A DNA stretch of 38,797 nt from Lingula anatina (taxonomy: Eukaryota; Brachiopoda; Lingulata; Lingulida; Lingulidae), in assembly GCF_001039355.2 (NCBI RefSeq), contig NW_019775614.1, positions 179,563-218,359 on the forward strand, read 5' to 3'. Within the stretch, counting starts at the first letter, position 1; each line of letters begins with the position of its first letter. Under the pieces are notes generated by a model that saw only the letters and a program-made list of their open reading frames with translations, was not told where the DNA came from and did no database searches. A program made the translations under genes and the position numbers. Of the stretch, positions 27,501 to 35,800 are shown in pieces.

Positions 27501-30500
27501 TACGTCTACGGCTAAATCATGACATGATTCTCTGCTCAAATATGCACATTAATAATCTGCAGCCACGACAGAGGGTGAGTACTAAAACACTACAGACAAG
27601 GTGATTAGTATACCCCCCACGCACAAACAGTCGATTGCAATACCTCCAGTCACGTGTCACTTACCTTCCCAAAGCCGTGGGCCACATGGTGACATAGTCA
27701 CTGGAGATCTCACTGGTTAGGTCATTCTGGAATTATATGATTTTGTTAAAACAATACTGTCTGAGATTGAAACATCTTTCATAATTCCATTCAATATCTA
27801 CTGAACTTGCTAAGAGATAATCTTTTAAATAAATAAATAAATAAGGAAAATTATGAAAATTATTCCTTCAATAAAAAAAATAATAACTACAAATAATAAT
27901 TAATGAATAACTATGAGTCACATATATTAAATTAATAAATAAATTATTAAACAAATTAATCTCAATAAAACAACTAGAAATCAAAGTTTTTGTTTTTCAA
28001 CATTGAAACATTGTTTCTGCCCCATCTAACACTAATTATCAGTTTTCAAACAATTAGTAAGTAGAACAAGTCCTTACCTTGAGTAGATTATATAACTTTG
28101 TCACACAAGACACCAGAGCAGAGAGCACTACAGGATCCTGAAATTATTGATTGTATAAACTTATCTTCTTATTTTTTAAATAATTATTGTTCTATTTCTA
28201 TGTCATACACTCATATTCACATAATGTTAAATACTGTGAGACCTCGTAACATAATTTGTTGTACATATATAAATATTTATTTGTATGCTAATTCATATGT
28301 ATGCCTCTTTCACTGGTATCAGGTCAAATTCTGCACAGTGTTTTGAAGGATGCCTCATCTGATTGAATATAGCACTTTAGCTTAGTTTAACTTATGGGAA
28401 TCACAGAACTGATAATCTGTAGGAAAACTTTATGATTTTTTTTTCCAAGAGTGTAACATAATTCTGTTTTTAGACAAGATTATCACTGTACTCATTACAA
28501 TCCCATATCCTGCCTTTTTCTCCAAAATGACCTGGTAATTCCAAGATGAGACACCTAATATAACAAGGAGATAACAATGCATGTAAAAAAACTAATCCAG
28601 GTGGATTAATTAATGTCCACCCAATACCTTAATTCTCTGTATGAACTGAACAAAATGTGCCCTAGATATAAGGCCCAAGTTGGATTCTCTTTTCATCGAA
28701 CTGGGAGCACCACTGCTGCTACGTTTCTGCTGCTCAGTGGTTGTGAATATCTGCAAAACTGGAACAAAAAAATTGGTTAACTTAAATTTGTATGATAAAC
28801 CTTCCCTAACGTTTCTCTTCGAGAACTGATGTTTCAACCAAATTTGTTAAAAGAAGTTTCCACATAAATATGAAATTGTGTTTTCATCTCATAAATGACA
28901 TTCAACAGGTTTGTTTCCCCCTACTGAATTGTCACAATTGACTTTGCTAAGTCATACCTAGATATTTACCATTGGTATACCATATTAACCTGGATATTTC
29001 CCTTTAAAAAAAGAAAAAAAAGAGAAGTTAAAAAACAAGGATTCCCTATAGTTGTGTCTGATACAGTACAAAGATACTGCAGCACTTCAATGTTCAGCAT
29101 TGTCAAATTGATCTATTTTCTACTCACCTGCCTCCCAGACCTCCCTAGCAGCTTTCCTGCTCTCCTTCATATTGGGCAGTTCTTTACACAGCAGGGACAG
29201 CAGACGCCCAAACTAAAAAAAATTGACAGGAAAACATTTTAATTTATTTAATTACCTTAAATAAAGATAAGAATATTGCAAAAAGTTATTTTATTTTTAA
29301 TGATCAGAATGTCAATTACCTTGGCTTTCATCAATACATATACACACAAAAAAGCACCTTTCTGATAAATCTAAAAAAAAAGTTTTCAAAAGTCTATTTC
29401 TGTGGAAACTCAAATCTATTGTCAAAATAACTGGAAGGGTTCAAGTTTTAGAAGAGAAAAGTATTTTCCAAAAACCTCAGAAAAGGATGCACTACAAATA
29501 CCACACCCACCTCTATATATCCACTGTTGGTGTATTACAAAGACCACACCCACCTCTATATATCCACTGTTGGTGTATTACAAAGACCACACCCACCTCT
29601 ATATATCCACTGTTGGTGTTATCCAAGTTCCCCAAATAATCCCAGTCTTTGATGTTGAGAAGGAAAGCCACACAGTGCCCCACAATATCACTGCTGGGGG
29701 ACATGTCTGAAATATTCATTTATTTATAGACAGGGCTTAGGAAATGAATTGCTGGTTACATGGACACAGATACATTGGTTTATCTGTTTTTGAATTATTT
29801 ATTTTGGTTCTTAGTCTAGTAAATATTATGACTCAATAAGTATATTAAAAGAAAATCTAACTAAAGAAACATAATAATAAAATAATAAAAAGTCTCAAGA
29901 AAAATTCAAAATCCCCTGCCATGATTAGAGAAAAATCTAAATAACATGGAATAAATTAAATAACAAAAGTACTTAAACTTAAAATATCCAGAACAAGAAA
30001 GTATCATCAAAGAAATACTTTCAATAAAAACCCAAAATGTCCTCCAAAATTACCGGAGTCCAGTCTTAATGAGGTGATGCAGGTCTTGGTCCTCTTCATG
30101 ATGTCCTGAACCGTGGAACTCTCCAGAAAGCCATCTGCTTGCTGGAACAGCTGGATGTCCACCTGTAGTATCTCCCAGCGAATTAATTTGGACAATTTGT
30201 AAGACAGGTCCTTCACTGAGGCATCCGATGCCAACAGAAGATCATGTGCCGACTGAAACATCTGAATATATAATAGGTGTTTGTTTTACAATAAAGTTTG
30301 CTTCACGGGTTTTTTATGAACAAATTGCATTTGAAGAATAACAATATACTGCATCAACATTATGCACCTTTTCGATGATAATGTTGTCAACTTTTGATTC
30401 TACCTTATCATACAGCATGATGGATTCCGCGAGATTGCGCATTTTTTAATTTTGTTTCATAACTTGGGGTTGAAGTCTTAACATTACAGTGAGATATAAA

Positions 30501-32789
30501 AAAATTTCGCTCAAACTTCAGAATCTTTTTTTCGCTCACCTTCATCTGAGTANAAAACAGTATTCCACTTATCGTGTTATCGGTAAAAGTGCACGGCGAC
30601 GACGGCGACGACAGACGCAGATGATGGCTATATGTACAGACACATCTGTGTCTGTACATAAAAATTCGCTCAAACTTCAGAATCTTTTTTTCCTCACCTT
30701 CATCTGAGTGCACTGTTTAGCCTTGACTAAACATATATATCCATACACCTGGTCTAGACATGACACCAAGCTGTCAAAACCACGCTGAATATCTCTGGAT
30801 ACCTTCCACTGGGGAAATATAGGGAACATTATATTATTGTGATATGATATACTATCACACCACCTTCAATAACTACATACCGTAGTCTTGTTCCTGTACT
30901 GAATATGGTATTTTACATTACACTGCTCTGCTTGGTTTATTATCACATTTTTCATTTATAAGGAGACAAATTGCACAGACACAATATGTTGCTGATCATT
31001 GTCAAGTCTTGTTTCCATAAATCACTTTAGCAGTTTTTCTTTTCATTTTTGTATTTATGCAAATTGTTAAAGGTGTCAACTATTTCAATTATTTCTAAGA
31101 TATGTAATTATATGGGCATGGATTATTTCCCTTTAAATAAAGACAAATTTGAAACAGTTAATTTTTTCTTACAACAAAGATATGGATGCTGAGAGAATTT
31201 CTTTTATTTCAATTCAGCTCAAATTTACAAGTTGTGTTGTATGGATTCCAAGCATATGTAATACTAGGAAGCGCAGCATGAGCACAGATGTCTGCCATAG
31301 AAAAGAAGACAAAAATTCTGTAAAATCCTTTGATTTTAAGGAGACCCAGACTGGGTTCAAATTTTAAATGACTTTTTTTTGTTCCTAAACATTCAATAAC
31401 TGCCATTCCTGGAAATTTAATTGTATTTTGTGAAGACCATTGTGAGATATTTTGTCCACAAACAGTCTGCGCCAAAAACTTTTTAGACTACTAGCCCTTT
31501 CGGGCTAGCAGGCTCTCAAACTTTACTAGCCCGAACCAAAAATAACTAGCCCAATTTACTGGTGAATAACAAAGTCAATCAGGTTAATTTTCAGTTGATG
31601 GGGTGGTAAAATTGATTTAAAATATATATTTAATTATTTAATATTGAAAAATTCCCTTTTTTAATATGTAATAGTGAATATAGTTACCCTTACTTTTCAT
31701 ATTTTTATAATACCTTTCTTTCCATTTTTATATGCAATCAAATGGGGGGGGGGGGGGCACAGGATCTCATCCATAAAAATTAAAAAAGTGTGGCCTTATT
31801 AACACTTTTTTAACAGTTGATGAGGTTTGCCTTTTTTATTTGAAAGCTATTGTCTAGTCTTATATGCTCTTAATTCATTTCATTTTATTAACTTGCTTTT
31901 TTTTTCCTTAGGAGTGTAATTCTGCTCTCTCTCTCTGACACAATGCACATGGCCTGCTCCCCTCCCCTCCTCTCTCTCCCCCTCTCTCTCTCAAACACAC
32001 ACACACACACACTCACAAACACACACATACACTTCCACTCTCTCATAGATAGTGCTTGGCTAATGTCCTGAGGAATTTCTGCATTCTTTTCTGTTTGGCT
32101 TGAACTAGAATATCCTCTGAATTGCTGCTGTTCAATTCCAACTGACCAATGGCATGCAACTGAAAAAAGGATGAAATATGTATAGCAAAAATGTATGCAA
32201 TTCCATAAACTATCTGAGAAATGTGTGACAATTTTGACTATGATTTTATGTAATATAATTATAAATATCTAAAAATATAGATATAAAAATTTTATAAGAA
32301 AATATAAAATTTAGGTAATAGTAATATAAACTATTACTTTGGGTAATATAAATAAGAATATAAATTAGAGAATTGTCCAGTTAAGAGTGGTTGAGAAATT
32401 ATTAGATACTTACAGCCCTTTGTTTCTTCTCAAGTTCTCCCTTCTTGGCATGTAGATCTAGCACTTGTTAAAGGTTTTTTTTAGTAGATGCAAAATGCAC
32501 TTATGTTATAACAATGTATATGAAAACCATATCCCCCATACCTTAAAGTATAACAACTATCTGAAATCTGACATGATACTCTCCAGATGCACTGAAATAT
32601 GAGGCCTGGGATGTAATAGGCTGGGCTCATTTTTAATAAACTGAAACTAGACCATTTAGCTACTTCGGGGGGCCAGGCATATTAATAAATTTTCACTAAT
32701 AAATTCAGATTAACTAATTCAATAAAGCAATGAAGCAAATGAGTATCTACTGTAATTTTTCTTTCAAAATTAGCCATTACCAAATAAAA

Positions 32790-32828
<39 letters not shown>

Positions 32829-35800
32829 AGGAAAAAAATCTGAAGCAACTTTACACTCATCTTTTCTCTGCTCATATTAGTCCAATATCAAATCTACTGG
32901 TCAACTGTCTCAGACCAGTGGCTAATGCTGGACACTGGACAAAGGATACTAATCAGAAACTCCAGAATGGTGACATCCCATATGCAGTCATAGTAAGCAT
33001 CCATGGCATCCTGACAGTGTTTTTCCTGGAAAGAGCGGAAGGCGGTCACGTAGTCCACCTCCTCAAGAAACTGACACAGTACAGCTGCCTGGAAGGGATG
33101 ACAATGTCTAGTATTTATCAGAAAACTGGTGAACTAAACAGAAAGCAAACTTTAGCATGAAAGGTTTTTGGACATTTTGGAGGCAGGCCTGTAGCCAAAT
33201 AAATCCTCCAAATCCATCAGAGGTCTCTAATTTTACCTTTAGTCTAGAAGAGTACTTGGTACATGTAGGGGCAATACAAATAACTTGCTTCTATGTTAAA
33301 ATGTGCTATTTGAATGTATGTAGTGGGGTTTGGTTTGGTTTAGCAACAAAGATTTGACATTATATGTAACTTTAAAGTTATGATTCTAGGACAATTCCCC
33401 CCCGGACTATTCCCACCGGACAATTGCCCCCCAGACAATTCCCTCCCAGGACAATTCCCCCCCAAGAAATATATATTCATATACAAATATAAAGTAGAAA
33501 GTGTAAAGCTAAAAACATTTCTTCCTTTTTATTGATATTTTAAGTGTGAAAATACAACTTCATCATGAAACAAATTATTTTATAACAAATTCCTTTTTCA
33601 TTGAGTATAAGTACAGAAAGATTTATTAAATATCTAATCAAAGTATAACCACCTATCCTTCAGGTAAAGGTGGGGTAAACAGATGAACAGGTTAACAGAT
33701 ATTTTATGAATATTTTTAGTGTGGTGGGTGGTGGGTAGTGGTCAAGCAACTAAAAGTGACAAATAGTCAAAGGGATACCTGGATAAGCGAGAAAATCTGT
33801 TTACCCCACCTCTATTTAGAGGTGCACCTTGATGCAAGACTTACTCAATCAAGGGGGGGGGGGGGGGGGGGAATAAAGCAATTAAAAGTAACAGTTAATT
33901 CATCAAAGGGCTACCTGGATGAATGAGAACATCAGTTTACCCTCCTTAACCTGGAGATATACTTTGATCAGATTTTTAATAAAATGTTCCGTACTTCGAT
34001 CTTGAAAATTTTATGTACTTGAACTACATAAAAGTAATTTGTTTAATGAAATTATTATTATTTATCCTCCAGTTGCATCATCACACTAAGAAATATTCAG
34101 AAAATGGATGAAAATATTTAAACTTTGTACTCTTTACTTTATATTTGTATATAAATATATATTATTCGGGGGGAATCGTCCGGGGGGGGGGATTGTCCTG
34201 GGAGGGGGGGGGGGTTCGGGGGGAAGAATAGTCCGGGGGGAAATTGTCCTGATACCAAAGTTATTGATCAATCCTAAGTCAACTTCAGGCTGGGCTGTGT
34301 AACACTATGGCCTAAGTGGCCTACATAGATATAAAAGTCACACTGCAAATAGATACAACCCCTAACAGAGGGGCTCTGAGTGTTCATTAGAACTGAATGT
34401 GATAAGCTGAACTTTGAAAGCAGTTCAACCTTGATCAATATGAAGAATTATAGGAGTTAAAATACTAACACGGAATTAATTACTTAATTAATTAGGGCCT
34501 ATTGTTTATTTATAAAAAGATTTTGAATCTAAATTGCACACTTTTTTTAAACATGATAGCCTGTAAACATAAGTGACACTTTGGCTGTGTGCACATTCCA
34601 ATGAACTTTTCTTATCAAAGTCCGAGGTCATGGCACATGTGCAACAGAATCAAAAGCTAGAAATTTTCCAATACTTGAAAAGACAACTTCCTCATACAGT
34701 AAGTGCTGATGAAATCAATCAAGGAACAGTTTGATACATTGTTGCAGTACTCTGATATATTGATGCAGTATTCTGAAACATTGATACAGTACTCTCAGAC
34801 TGATACATTGTTGCTGTATTTTTATACATTGTTGCAGTATTTTCATAACTGAAACAGTCAACTTAAATCATCAGACTGGCAAAATCCAAGATGGCTACTG
34901 GGGGCGTAGAGAAAGATATTTCTGGCAGTTTTGTGACATGTCACATCTGTCTGGAGGAATATAAAGACCCCAGGGTTCTGCCATGTCACCACACATTTTG
35001 TCTCAGATGTCTGCAGCTCCATGTCACCAGCAATGGCAGTCAAGATGACACATTTTCATGTCCTGTTTGCAGACGGAAGACACTCACACCTAAAGAAGGT
35101 CTCCAAGGACTTCCTCACAATTTGTTTATGGCAGAAGTTCAGAGCACCAAGGCAGATGTCAAGTCATGTGACCTGTGTGGCGGTGACAGCAGCACATATC
35201 ACTGTCAAGAATGTCACCAGTTCATATGTGACTGCTGTAAAAGTTTCCATGATGACCTCAATGAAGGTCACACACTGAAGGTTGTTAAAGAAGGTCCAAT
35301 ACAGGATGTGGTGCTTGAAGATCAGGGCAATTCTAAACCATTTTCAGAGTTTACTACAACTGTTTTACTGTTTAGTCAATCTGTGTTAAAATTGAAAGAA
35401 GAATTAAAAACTTGTGAAGAAGAAAAGATCAAATATATATTCAACAGGAGAGAAATCCACCAGAGAATCAAACAACAGGCACACCAAATCAAGGTCCTCA
35501 CTGATGCCAGATGTGAAGAATTAATCAAAGAAACTGATGATTTGTTGAAAGAAAAGCTAACAGAACTAGCAAAATACACAAATACAGTCAGCAGACAACA
35601 CAAGCTTACAGAGGAGATGTTCTGGGAAGCCATCAACATCCAGCAAAGCAGGAACATACAATCAAACCGAGTGGAATTGCTCAAGAAGCAGTATGCAGAG
35701 ACGCCACTCAGCAATACTGATCCTCGACTTCGAGATCCCCTGAAAGTTCTCTACCATGAGAGCACCCCAAAAGAAGAGGACATCAGGACCTTGATGGGAA

